Source: Gammaproteobacteria bacterium
Lineage (GTDB): Bacteria; Pseudomonadota; Gammaproteobacteria; SZUA-140
Assembly (NCBI GenBank): GCA_026994735.1
Contig: JALWQD010000139.1
Span: 1 to 6,937 of the forward strand
Reading direction: 5' to 3'
DNA: 6,937 nucleotides
Within the stretch, counting starts at the first letter, position 1. Each line of letters opens with the position of its first letter. Position numbers and translations under genes: made by a program. Shown here one piece after another: positions 1 through 6,195 of this stretch. Below the pieces are notes generated by a model. It did not search any database, was not told the origin of the DNA, and saw only the letters and a list, made by a program, of their open reading frames with translations.

Positions 1-1988
1 CGCATCGCCACTTCGGTTTTGCCGAAACCGACATCGCCGCAGACCAGCCTGTCCATCGGTAAAGGTTTCGACATATCAGCGAGAACCTGGCTGATGGCCT
101 CTTGCTGATCGGGGGTTTCTTCAAACGGAAAGGCAGCAGCAAAGGCTGCATAGGATTCATCAGGTGCCGGGTAGGCATGTCCTTTACGGGCCTGTCGGCG
201 GGCGTAGATGTCGAGCAGTTCTGCAGCGACATCACGGGCTTTTTCGGCGGCCTTGCGGCGAGCCTTTTGCCATTGCTGGCTGCCAAGCCGGTGGAGCGGT
301 GCTTGTTCCGGACTCAGGCCGCTGTAACGACTGATCAGCTGCAGTGCCGAGACGGGGACATAGAGTGTGTCGCCACCGGCATATTCCAGTTGCAAAAACT
401 CGGCTTCGATGCCGCCTGTATCGAGGCTGCAGAGCCCTAAATAACGACCGACGCCGTGTTCTTCGTGAACTACCGGCATGCCGGTAGCCAGTTCGGTGAG
501 GTTGCGTATGACGGCTTCAGGGTCACTCTGGCCCTGGCGACGTTTACGGCGCCGGCGCTGCATGACCTGTTCACCGAAGATCGTGGCCTCGGTAATGATT
601 GCCAGAGCAGGGTCATCGAGCAGCAGACCCTGGTCAAGATCAGCAACAGTTATTGCCAGTTTGATGTCTTCAGTACGGAGAAAGGATTGCCAGCCTGCTA
701 TCTGCACGGGTTTAATATTGATGTCAGCGAGCAGTGTCAACAGACGCTCACGGCGGCCTGTGCTTTCAGCAATGAGTAATGTACGACCATGAAAAGTGGT
801 AAGGAATTGCTCCAGCATGGCCAGGTCTTGATGGCCTGAAGCTGCTGTCGGGACGGCTCGAACGGCGAAATCATAGTGTCGTGAATGCGTGGCCGTATGG
901 TTGCTTTGCAGGTGACCGAAGAGCCGGGCATCAATGGTGGTCCGAATGGTTTCCGGGGCAAAGAATAACTGTTCGGGTTTCAGGGCCGGTCTTTCTTCAT
1001 CGAGACGACGTAAACTGTAGCGTTCATTGATCTCATGCCAATAGTTTTCAGCAGCAGTTACAGTGCCCTCATCGACGAGGATGAGGGCATGTGCTGGCAG
1101 GTAATCAAAGAGACTGGATGTCTGCCGATGAAAGAGCGGTAAATAATATTCTATGCCACCGGGGGGGTGGCCGTCGCTGACACCACGATAAATGGGAGAG
1201 CGTTGGGCATCGCCCGGAAATATTTCGCGCCAGCGACGGCGAAATTGTTCAATGTCGTCTTTTTTGAGTGGAAATTCGCGTGCTGGCAAGACACGGATTT
1301 GTTCGACGGCATCAATGGAACGTTGGCTTTCAGGGTCGAAGGTGCGCAGGCTATCGACCTCATCATCAAAGAGATCAATGCGATAAGGCAGTTTACTGCC
1401 TGCAGGAAAGATATCGATAATGCTGCCGCGAAGAGTGTACTCACCATGCTCGCTAACCTGGCGAGTATGACGATAGCCGGCCTCTTCGAGGCGCAGGCTG
1501 AGTTTTTCCCTGATCAGTTGTTCACCTTTATCGATGAGCAGGCAGTGGCTGTCGAGATAGTCTTGTGGAGGCAGACGTGACATCAGAGTGGTGATCGGGA
1601 CGATAACGACACCCTGTTTTAATTTTGGCAGCCGGTAGAGTGTTGCCAGACGTTCGGCAATGATGTCCTGGTGTGGCGAAAAGACATCGTAGGGCAGGGT
1701 TTCCATGTCCGGAAAAATCAGTACAGGGGCTTTGTTGTCGTCATTGTTCTCTGCCGTTTGAAAGAACCTGAGCTCGCTTTCGAGGCGCTCTGCGGCAGGC
1801 ATATCCGCGACAATGACGACGATAGGCAGTCGGTGACGCTGTCGCGCAGACATGATCAGCAGACCACGACCGGCACCCTTTAGGCCAGCCCAGGAAAAAC
1901 CTTCGCCGACAACCTGGGGCAGGGGCGGGGAAAACAGGGAAGACTTGTCGTTCGTTGTCGGCAGGGAGGAATTGTCGGACACTTTCAT
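1..1988 (-). CDS. mfd: Transcription-repair coupling factor Mfd, N-terminal 662 codons (C-terminus outside window)
   Basis: Mfd binds RNA polymerase stalled at a DNA lesion, removes it by ATP-driven DNA translocation and recruits UvrA for nucleotide excision repair in the cytoplasm. The reading frame is open from 1988 to the left edge. Visible parts are TLPYD and FSPHQDII (about residues 97-110), the UvrB-like module with HGEY, RGSIIDIFP and LPYRIDLFDDE (about 180-220), the CarD-like RNA polymerase interaction domain from about 503 to 560 (VVHEEHGVGRY, YVPVSALQLISRY), and the start of the helicase module (ETPDQ, then Walker A GDVGFGKT at 651-658, Lys657). The order and spacing match E. coli Mfd, with roughly 20 extra residues at the N-terminus. 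ATG at 1988 was chosen because the next Met (residue 46) would remove conserved-looking sequence; its Shine-Dalgarno is weak. The second RecA lobe and the C-terminal UvrA-masking domain lie outside the window. The gene is divergent from the prepilin gene. Confidence 0.97.
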   Translation of the reverse strand, partial: MKVSDNSSLPTTNDKSSLFSPPLPQVVGEGFSWAGLKGAGRGLLIMSARQRHRLPIVVIVADMPAAERLESELRFFQTAENNDDNKAPVLIFPDMETLPYDVFSPHQDIIAERLATLYRLPKLKQGVVIVPITTLMSRLPPQDYLDSHCLLIDKGEQLIREKLSLRLEEAGYRHTRQVSEHGEYTLRGSIIDIFPAGSKLPYRIDLFDDEVDSLRTFDPESQRSIDAVEQIRVLPAREFPLKKDDIEQFRRRWREIFPGDAQRSPIYRGVSDGHPPGGIEYYLPLFHRQTSSLFDYLPAHALILVDEGTVTAAENYWHEINERYSLRRLDEERPALKPEQLFFAPETIRTTIDARLFGHLQSNHTATHSRHYDFAVRAVPTAASGHQDLAMLEQFLTTFHGRTLLIAESTGRRERLLTLLADINIKPVQIAGWQSFLRTEDIKLAITVADLDQGLLLDDPALAIITEATIFGEQVMQRRRRKRRQGQSDPEAVIRNLTELATGMPVVHEEHGVGRYLGLCSLDTGGIEAEFLQLEYAGGDTLYVPVSALQLISRYSGLSPEQAPLHRLGSQQWQKARRKAAEKARDVAAELLDIYARRQARKGHAYPAPDESYAAFAAAFPFEETPDQQEAISQVLADMSKPLPMDRLVCGDVGFGKTEVAM

Positions 1989-2033
1989 CTTCAGTCTGGG
2001 GGCGTTATCGTGGCTCAGTGAATAAAGCCCGGC

Positions 2034-2039
2034 AGTCTA
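2034..2039 (-). promoter_or_regulatory. Candidate extended -10 element for mfd
   Basis: On the minus strand the sequence reads TGATAGACT, which is a TGn extension followed by TAGACT (4 of 6 matches to TATAAT). Transcription would start near 2027 and give a leader of about 39 bases before the mfd ATG. No good -35 box is present at 17 bases, as can be the case for extended -10 promoters. This is inferred from motif and position only. Confidence 0.3.
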
Positions 2040-2073
2040 TCAGAAATCATTGCTGTCGCCTGCTATCTCTATC

Positions 2074-2080
2074 AAGGAGG
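2074..2080 (+). promoter_or_regulatory. Strong Shine-Dalgarno of the prepilin gene
   Basis: AAGGAGG lies 7 bases before the ATG at 2088. It fixes that start codon and therefore the unusually long 18-residue prepilin leader. It is clearly stronger than the ribosome binding sites of mfd and the peptidase. Confidence 0.8.
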
Positions 2081-2087
2081 ATGGAGA

Positions 2088-2573
2088 ATGTTGCCCTTCA
2101 GTGTTTGTTTCAGCTCTGCAGACCGTGGCCATGAAAAGGGTTTTTTACTCCTGGAAGTCTTGCTTGCCGGTAGTTTACTGGTCATGGCGATGTTGGCAAT
2201 TGGCGGTTTGCTCCTTCGCCTTGAGAGCGAGGCTGGCGGGGTCAAACACTATCAGTTGGCGCGCTATTTTGCTTCCGAGTGTCTGGCGCAGAGGCAATAT
2301 CTGCTTAGTATTCAGGGGCAGCAGTCGCTGGCCGCAGGTTCCTGGGTTATTGGTCCCGGCAGCCGTGCCGGCGAAGAGCAGCGGCCTGGGCTCGAACGCC
2401 GCTATCGCTGTGACTGGCAAATCAAGCGCCGCGCAGCTGATACCTATCAACTCGTTGTCGAGGTCAGCTGGCAAGAGCGGGGACGCCAGCCAAAAGAAAT
2501 TTTTCGCCTGCAAACAATGGTGAGCCGGCGGCCCTATTTTGAAGCTGTAGGCAAATCCTGGCCGCGTTTCTGA
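2088..2573 (+). CDS. Type IV prepilin-like protein (minor pilin/pseudopilin, PilV/GspI-like)
   Basis: This 161-residue protein has a class III (prepilin) signal. A polar leader ends in HEKG (residues 15-18), then comes Phe19, Glu23 (the conserved Glu+5 of mature pilins) and a hydrophobic helix over about residues 19-43. A prepilin peptidase such as PilD would be expected to cut after Gly18 and methylate Phe19. The mature form would be about 143 residues, with a soluble C-terminal domain containing only Cys65 and Cys108, a possible disulfide pair, and a basic tail. The start is supported by AAGGAGG 7 bases upstream. The family usually forms minor subunits or the tip of type IV pili or type II secretion pseudopili, but no pilus or secretion gene is visible beside it, so the machine it serves is unknown. 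It is divergent from mfd and 104 bases before the peptidase gene. The N-terminal motif is clear; PilV versus GspI cannot be decided. Confidence 0.88.
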   Translation: MLPFSVCFSSADRGHEKGFLLLEVLLAGSLLVMAMLAIGGLLLRLESEAGGVKHYQLARYFASECLAQRQYLLSIQGQQSLAAGSWVIGPGSRAGEEQRPGLERRYRCDWQIKRRAADTYQLVVEVSWQERGRQPKEIFRLQTMVSRRPYFEAVGKSWPRF

Positions 2574-2636
2574 GGGGGTGATTGGGCGGATTCATCGCCG
2601 CCATGAGCAAGACTGCCGGTGAAGCTTGATCCGGGC

Positions 2637-2642
2637 TATACT
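2637..2642 (+). promoter_or_regulatory. Candidate -10 element for the M16 peptidase gene
   Basis: TATACT matches the sigma-70 -10 consensus at 5 of 6 positions and lies 35 bases before the ATG at 2678, giving a predicted leader of about 29 bases. The best -35 is weak (CTGCCG at 2613-2618, 18-base spacer). The TTG at 2642 overlaps this element, which argues against that codon as a translation start. Confidence 0.4.
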
Positions 2643-2677
2643 TGCTCTCCTTTCGAAAGCGCAGGCCTTTTAATTTT

Positions 2678-5611
2678 ATGTTTCGCTCAGTGATTACGTG
2701 TTGCTTGCGGCTACTTGTCATCAGCGGCCTATTGACCAGTTTGCCGGTCTCACAGGCCTTTGCTGTCATGCCGGTCAAATCGGCTAATGATCAGCGCAGC
2801 TATGAATCCTTCGAGTTGCCTAACCATCTACGTGTTTTGCTCATTTCCGATCGTCAGGCCGACAAGGCTGCGGCCAGCCTGGAGGTTCACGCCGGTTCAA
2901 TGGATGATCCGGATGAGCGCCCCGGTTTAGCCCATTTTCTCGAACATATGCTCTTTTTGGGGACCAAAAAATATCCTTCGGCCAATGCCTATAAGGATTT
3001 TATCAGCAGCCATGCCGGTCGGGATAACGCCTATACCTCTGGTCAATATACCAACTATCATTTCGATATTGCACCTGATGCCTTGCCTCAGGCCCTGGAT
3101 CGTTTTGCCCAGTTTTTTATTGCCCCCACGTTTGACCCGGCCTATGTCGAGCGCGAACGCAAGGCTGTTGATGCCGAGTACCGGCTCAAAATTCAGGATG
3201 ATGCACGTCGTCTTAACCAGGTGATCAAAGCGACGAGTAATCCAGCTCATCCCTATTCTCGCTTTTCTGTCGGCAGTCTTGAAACCCTTGCTGATCAACC
3301 GGGAGAATCCGTTCGTGATGCCATGTTGCGATTTTATGATGACCATTACTCGGCCAATTTGATGACCCTGGCGGTGCTTGGTCGGGAAGATCTGACAGAG
3401 CTTCGACGTATGGTTGAGACTTCTTTTTCCGCTATCGCGGACCACCAGCTACAGTATCGGCAAGCAAGCGTGCCTCTGTTCACTAAAGATCAGCGCCCGC
3501 TTCAAATCGACATTGTGCCCATCAAACAACTGCGCATATTGCGTCTGGACTTTAGTTTTCCCTGGCAGGAAAGTGATTATCTCGCCAAGCCGGCCTTGAT
3601 ATTTGCCCATCTTCTCGGACATGAGGGCGAAGGCAGCTTGCTGGCCTGGCTCAAGTCTCAAGGCTGGGCCAATGCACTTAATGCCGGGCAGGGACAGTTA
3701 TTTGGGCGTGAGGCAGGTTTTAGCATTACCGTCGATTTGACGGAAAGTGGTTTGGCTCACCGGCAAGAGATTATTGCGCAAATTTTTGCCACTATCCGTT
3801 TGATCGCCAAGCAGGGTCTTGTCGATTGGGTGATCGATGAGCTGCGGACAATCAATGACCTTGGTTTTCGCTTCCAGGAAAAGGGCCAAGCCCTGGCTGG
3901 AGTGATTTCTTTGGCCTCAGGTCTGCAACATTTTGAGGCTCGTCAAGTGCTGCGTGGCCCGTATGCTATTGACGGTTTGACGATTGCCCGCTTGCAGACC
4001 CTGCGTGAGCACTTGCGGCCCCGGCAAGTGCGTATATTGGTGATGGCTCCCGGCCTTGAAACTGATCGCCAGGAACCATGGTACAAGACACCTTATCGCA
4101 GCCATCCATTAGCCGAGGAGCGTTTGCAGGACTGGCGTGAGGCCGAACTCGATAGTGACATTCATTTGCCGGCAGTGAATATCTTCCTCCCCCAGCATGT
4201 TGCTCTTAAACCGCCAACAGAGATAACAGGGCGGCCGGTATTGCTGCGGCAGTTGGCCGCCTATCAACTCTGGCACGAGCAAGACCAGGAATTTTCTGTG
4301 CCCAAGGCGAATCTGTTTGTTTCCTTGAGCGGGGCAGCGACGTTAATGACGCTCAGGGACAGTGTCCTCAATCGACTGTATGTTGATCTGGTCAGCGATG
4401 CTCTTGACAGCTATGCCTATCCAGCCAGTCTTGCCGGGCTTTCCTATACCCTCAACAGTGCGGCAGCACGTATTGGTATCCATGTCGGGGGGTATGACGA
4501 CAAGCTGCCATTGTTGGCGTCACGAGTGGCGACAACGTTGAAGACACTGGTGGTTGATGAAGCGCGTTTTGCAGTTATCCATGAACGTCTTCGGCGGGCA
4601 TGGTTGAATCAACGTCATGATCGCCCTTACCAACAGGCAGGACGTGATTTAATGGCCTTGCTGGATTACCAGAAATGGCCATTGTCAGAGCGTTTGCAAG
4701 TACTGGAGTCGCTGACTGCGGACGATGTACGAGATTATATTTCCCGATTCTGGAAGCGTTTGCGCCTGCGGATACTGGTCCACGGTAATTTCACCGCTGT
4801 CGAGAGCCGGCAACTTGGGCAGCGTCTGCAAGGGCTGTTGCTGCAAGGAACGGAAGTTGCCGAGCCGCTGCCCCGGCGGGTGGTTAAGTTGCCGGCCGGA
4901 CGTGAATACCTGTTACGCAAGCAGCTTGATCATGACGATTCTGTGCTTGCATTTTACTTGCAGGCCGGGGCTGACGGTCTTCGCGAGCAGGCGGCGATTG
5001 CCCTGTTCAATCAACTCGTCCGGACGCCCTTTTTCAATCAATTACGGACGGAGCAGCAGCTTGGTTATATTGTCAATGCCAGTCCTCTGCCGCTAGCACG
5101 TGTTGCCGGCGAACTGTTTATTATTCAGTCACCGCGTTTTCCTGTGGCGATCCTGACGCAGCGTGTTGAATCTTTCCTGCAGGGTTTTGAACAATATCTT
5201 GTGAGCCTGTCTGATGATGACTTTGCGCGTCAGCGCGCGGCCTTGTTGACCCGCCTGGAGGAGAAAGATACGCGATTGAGTCAACGCAGTTATCGTTATG
5301 CGCACGATTTACAGCTTGGCTATCTGACGTTTGACCATCGTCAGCGTCTGCTGGCAGCCGTGCGTGCCGAGGACAAGGCTGGCCTTGTTGACTTTGTTCA
5401 TCAGTTATTAGCACCCGCTCAGGGGCGTCGCCTGCTTGTTCAGGGGCTTGGCAAGCAGCGTAATGAAGAACCGGCGACACGTTTGCATCTACGTCCTCGA
5501 CGGTTGCTGATCAGCAATTTTGGCCTGTTTCGCCAAGCTCAGGAGAGTTATCAGCTACCGCTTGCCAAAGAGAGTGACGGCTTGTCACAGAAACCTTTGC
5601 CTGCTTTGTGA
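2678..5611 (+). CDS. Secreted M16A zinc metallopeptidase, pitrilysin (protease III)/insulinase family, ptrA-like
   Basis: This is a 977-residue enzyme, close to E. coli pitrilysin (962). Residues 1-29 form a signal peptide (Arg3, hydrophobic core, AFA cut after Ala29), so it acts in the periplasm or outside the cell. The inverted zinc motif HFLEH gives ligands His86 and His90 with catalytic Glu89; the third ligand is Glu167 in AVDAEY, at the pitrilysin spacing of 77 residues. HPYSRFSVG (191-199) and YSANLM are also family hallmarks. RTEQQLGYIV keeps Arg790 and Tyr797, equivalent to the substrate-binding Arg and Tyr in the C-terminal half of insulin-degrading enzyme. The four-domain M16A clamshell is therefore complete and probably active on short peptides trapped in its chamber. 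The ATG at 2678 is preferred to the TTG at 2642 because the signal peptide starts cleanly there and the TTG overlaps a -10-like box. The Shine-Dalgarno is weak. The gene lies between the prepilin and Sel1-like genes on the same strand. The physiological substrate is unknown. Confidence 0.95.
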   Translation: MFRSVITCCLRLLVISGLLTSLPVSQAFAVMPVKSANDQRSYESFELPNHLRVLLISDRQADKAAASLEVHAGSMDDPDERPGLAHFLEHMLFLGTKKYPSANAYKDFISSHAGRDNAYTSGQYTNYHFDIAPDALPQALDRFAQFFIAPTFDPAYVERERKAVDAEYRLKIQDDARRLNQVIKATSNPAHPYSRFSVGSLETLADQPGESVRDAMLRFYDDHYSANLMTLAVLGREDLTELRRMVETSFSAIADHQLQYRQASVPLFTKDQRPLQIDIVPIKQLRILRLDFSFPWQESDYLAKPALIFAHLLGHEGEGSLLAWLKSQGWANALNAGQGQLFGREAGFSITVDLTESGLAHRQEIIAQIFATIRLIAKQGLVDWVIDELRTINDLGFRFQEKGQALAGVISLASGLQHFEARQVLRGPYAIDGLTIARLQTLREHLRPRQVRILVMAPGLETDRQEPWYKTPYRSHPLAEERLQDWREAELDSDIHLPAVNIFLPQHVALKPPTEITGRPVLLRQLAAYQLWHEQDQEFSVPKANLFVSLSGAATLMTLRDSVLNRLYVDLVSDALDSYAYPASLAGLSYTLNSAAARIGIHVGGYDDKLPLLASRVATTLKTLVVDEARFAVIHERLRRAWLNQRHDRPYQQAGRDLMALLDYQKWPLSERLQVLESLTADDVRDYISRFWKRLRLRILVHGNFTAVESRQLGQRLQGLLLQGTEVAEPLPRRVVKLPAGREYLLRKQLDHDDSVLAFYLQAGADGLREQAAIALFNQLVRTPFFNQLRTEQQLGYIVNASPLPLARVAGELFIIQSPRFPVAILTQRVESFLQGFEQYLVSLSDDDFARQRAALLTRLEEKDTRLSQRSYRYAHDLQLGYLTFDHRQRLLAAVRAEDKAGLVDFVHQLLAPAQGRRLLVQGLGKQRNEEPATRLHLRPRRLLISNFGLFRQAQESYQLPLAKESDGLSQKPLPAL

Positions 5612-5664
5612 CGTGGTTGGCAGAATGACAGGGGCTGACGCGGCATAGTTGCTTCAAGTAAGTC

Positions 5665-5685
5665 GTTTCCGGGATGTCCGGAGAC
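5665..5685 (+). other. Small hairpin in the leader of the Sel1-like gene
   Basis: An 8-base-pair stem (GTTTCCGG with CCGGAGAC, one G-U pair) encloses the loop GATGT. It sits about 10 bases before the Shine-Dalgarno of the downstream gene. No T-run follows, so it is not a typical intrinsic terminator. It may be RNA structure in the leader or chance. Confidence 0.3.
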
Positions 5686-5694
5686 CTTGTCTTG

Positions 5695-5699
5695 AGGAG
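5695..5699 (+). promoter_or_regulatory. Shine-Dalgarno deciding the start of the Sel1-like gene
   Basis: AGGAG lies 8 bases before the ATG at 5708. This favours that ATG over the TTG immediately before it at 5705. Confidence 0.65.
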
Positions 5700-5707
5700 A
5701 CTAGTTG

Positions 5708-6088
5708 ATGAAGAAGATCATTGCTGCCTGGGCTCTAGCCCTGTTTACCTGTTTGTCGTTGCCGGCAGCTGCCGATAGCTACAGTGATGGCTTTGATCGT
5801 GCAATTGCTGGCGATTACGAGACTGCCTATGCCGCCTGGCTGCCATTGGCGAAGGCCGGTGATGCCCGTGCGCAGTTTAATTTGGGTTTGCTTTATCACG
5901 CGGGTTTGCATGGCCCGGTTGATGAGCAGAAAGCTGTTTTCTGGTACATTCAGGCGGCTCGGAAAGGTGTTCGCGAGGCGCAAGAGTATCTTGCTGCCGG
6001 ATACCGTGAGGGCTGGTTTGGTTTGCGCCGGGATCAGCGCAAGGCCGATTATTGGGAGCAGCGTTTGGCGGCAGACTACAGTTTCTGA
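5708..6088 (+). CDS. Small exported Sel1-like (TPR-type) repeat protein
   Basis: This 126-residue protein starts with a classic Sec signal peptide: Lys2-Lys3, a hydrophobic core to Leu18, and PAAA with likely cleavage after Ala22. The mature part of about 104 residues holds roughly two Sel1-like helical repeats: DYETAYAAWLPLAKAGD then ARAQFNLGLLYHAG (about 36-66), and EQKAVFWYIQAARKG then REAQEYLAAGY (about 73-99), followed by a third degenerate helix KADYWEQRLA (112-121). Such repeats bind proteins or peptides and have no enzymatic activity. A periplasmic scaffold or adaptor role is inferred; the partner is unknown. Cys15 lies in the hydrophobic core without a proper lipobox, so a lipoprotein is unlikely. 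The gene begins 96 bases after the peptidase stop on the same strand and ends 4 bases before the terminator stem, so it is the last gene of its transcript. The specific function is not recognised. Confidence 0.85.
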   Translation: MKKIIAAWALALFTCLSLPAAADSYSDGFDRAIAGDYETAYAAWLPLAKAGDARAQFNLGLLYHAGLHGPVDEQKAVFWYIQAARKGVREAQEYLAAGYREGWFGLRRDQRKADYWEQRLAADYSF

Positions 6089-6092
6089 CACG

Positions 6093-6149
6093 CCTTCACT
6101 AAAAAGCCCGGCAAACCCGAATAGGTTTGCCGGGCTTTTTTAGTGAAGG
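6093..6149. terminator. Bidirectional intrinsic terminator between convergent genes
   Basis: A nearly perfect inverted repeat has arms at 6093-6117 and 6124-6149 around the 6-base loop CGAATA. The inner GC-rich stem is GCCCGGCAAACC paired with GGTTTGCCGGGC. It is followed on both strands by a short T-run (six on the plus strand, five on the minus) and then by a further eight matched bases (CTTCACTA-type). The two arms differ only by one base in the A/T run. It lies 4 bases after the Sel1-like stop and 46 bases beyond the thrC stop, so it should end both transcripts. Confidence 0.93.
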
Positions 6150-6195
6150 TGATTATGCAGCTGTCGCCGGGTGATAACCACCAGGGGCAACTTGT

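Noticed and set aside
102..1883. Several plus-strand open frames of 60-137 codons
   Set aside because: They are antisense to the continuous mfd frame, which matches a known family over its whole length, and have no ribosome binding sites or recognisable domains.
2050..2523. Plus-strand frame of 157 codons overlapping the prepilin gene
   Set aside because: It is out of frame with the clear prepilin motif, lacks a Shine-Dalgarno and shows no family features.
2603..2629. Eight-codon frame between the prepilin and peptidase genes
   Set aside because: It has no Shine-Dalgarno, nothing of leader-peptide type such as a codon run or attenuator follows it, and it overlaps the candidate -35 region.
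2642..2677. TTG start giving a 12-residue longer peptidase
   Set aside because: It would put charged residues before a complete signal peptide, has no Shine-Dalgarno and overlaps a -10-like box.
2927..3445. Minus-strand frame of 172 codons inside the peptidase gene
   Set aside because: It lies antisense to the zinc-binding domain, with basic, low-information composition and no start signals; it is a shadow of the coding frame.
5121..5480. Minus-strand frame of 119 codons inside the peptidase gene
   Set aside because: It is antisense to the C-terminal M16 domain and has no supporting signals.
5708..5773. Lipoprotein signal in the Sel1-like protein (Cys15)
   Set aside because: The residues before the cysteine are L-F-T, not a lipobox, and a better signal peptidase I site (PAAA) follows.
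5735..6143. Frames on both strands overlapping the Sel1-like gene
   Set aside because: The Sel1-like frame has a signal peptide, repeats and a ribosome binding site; the others have none, and one runs into the terminator.
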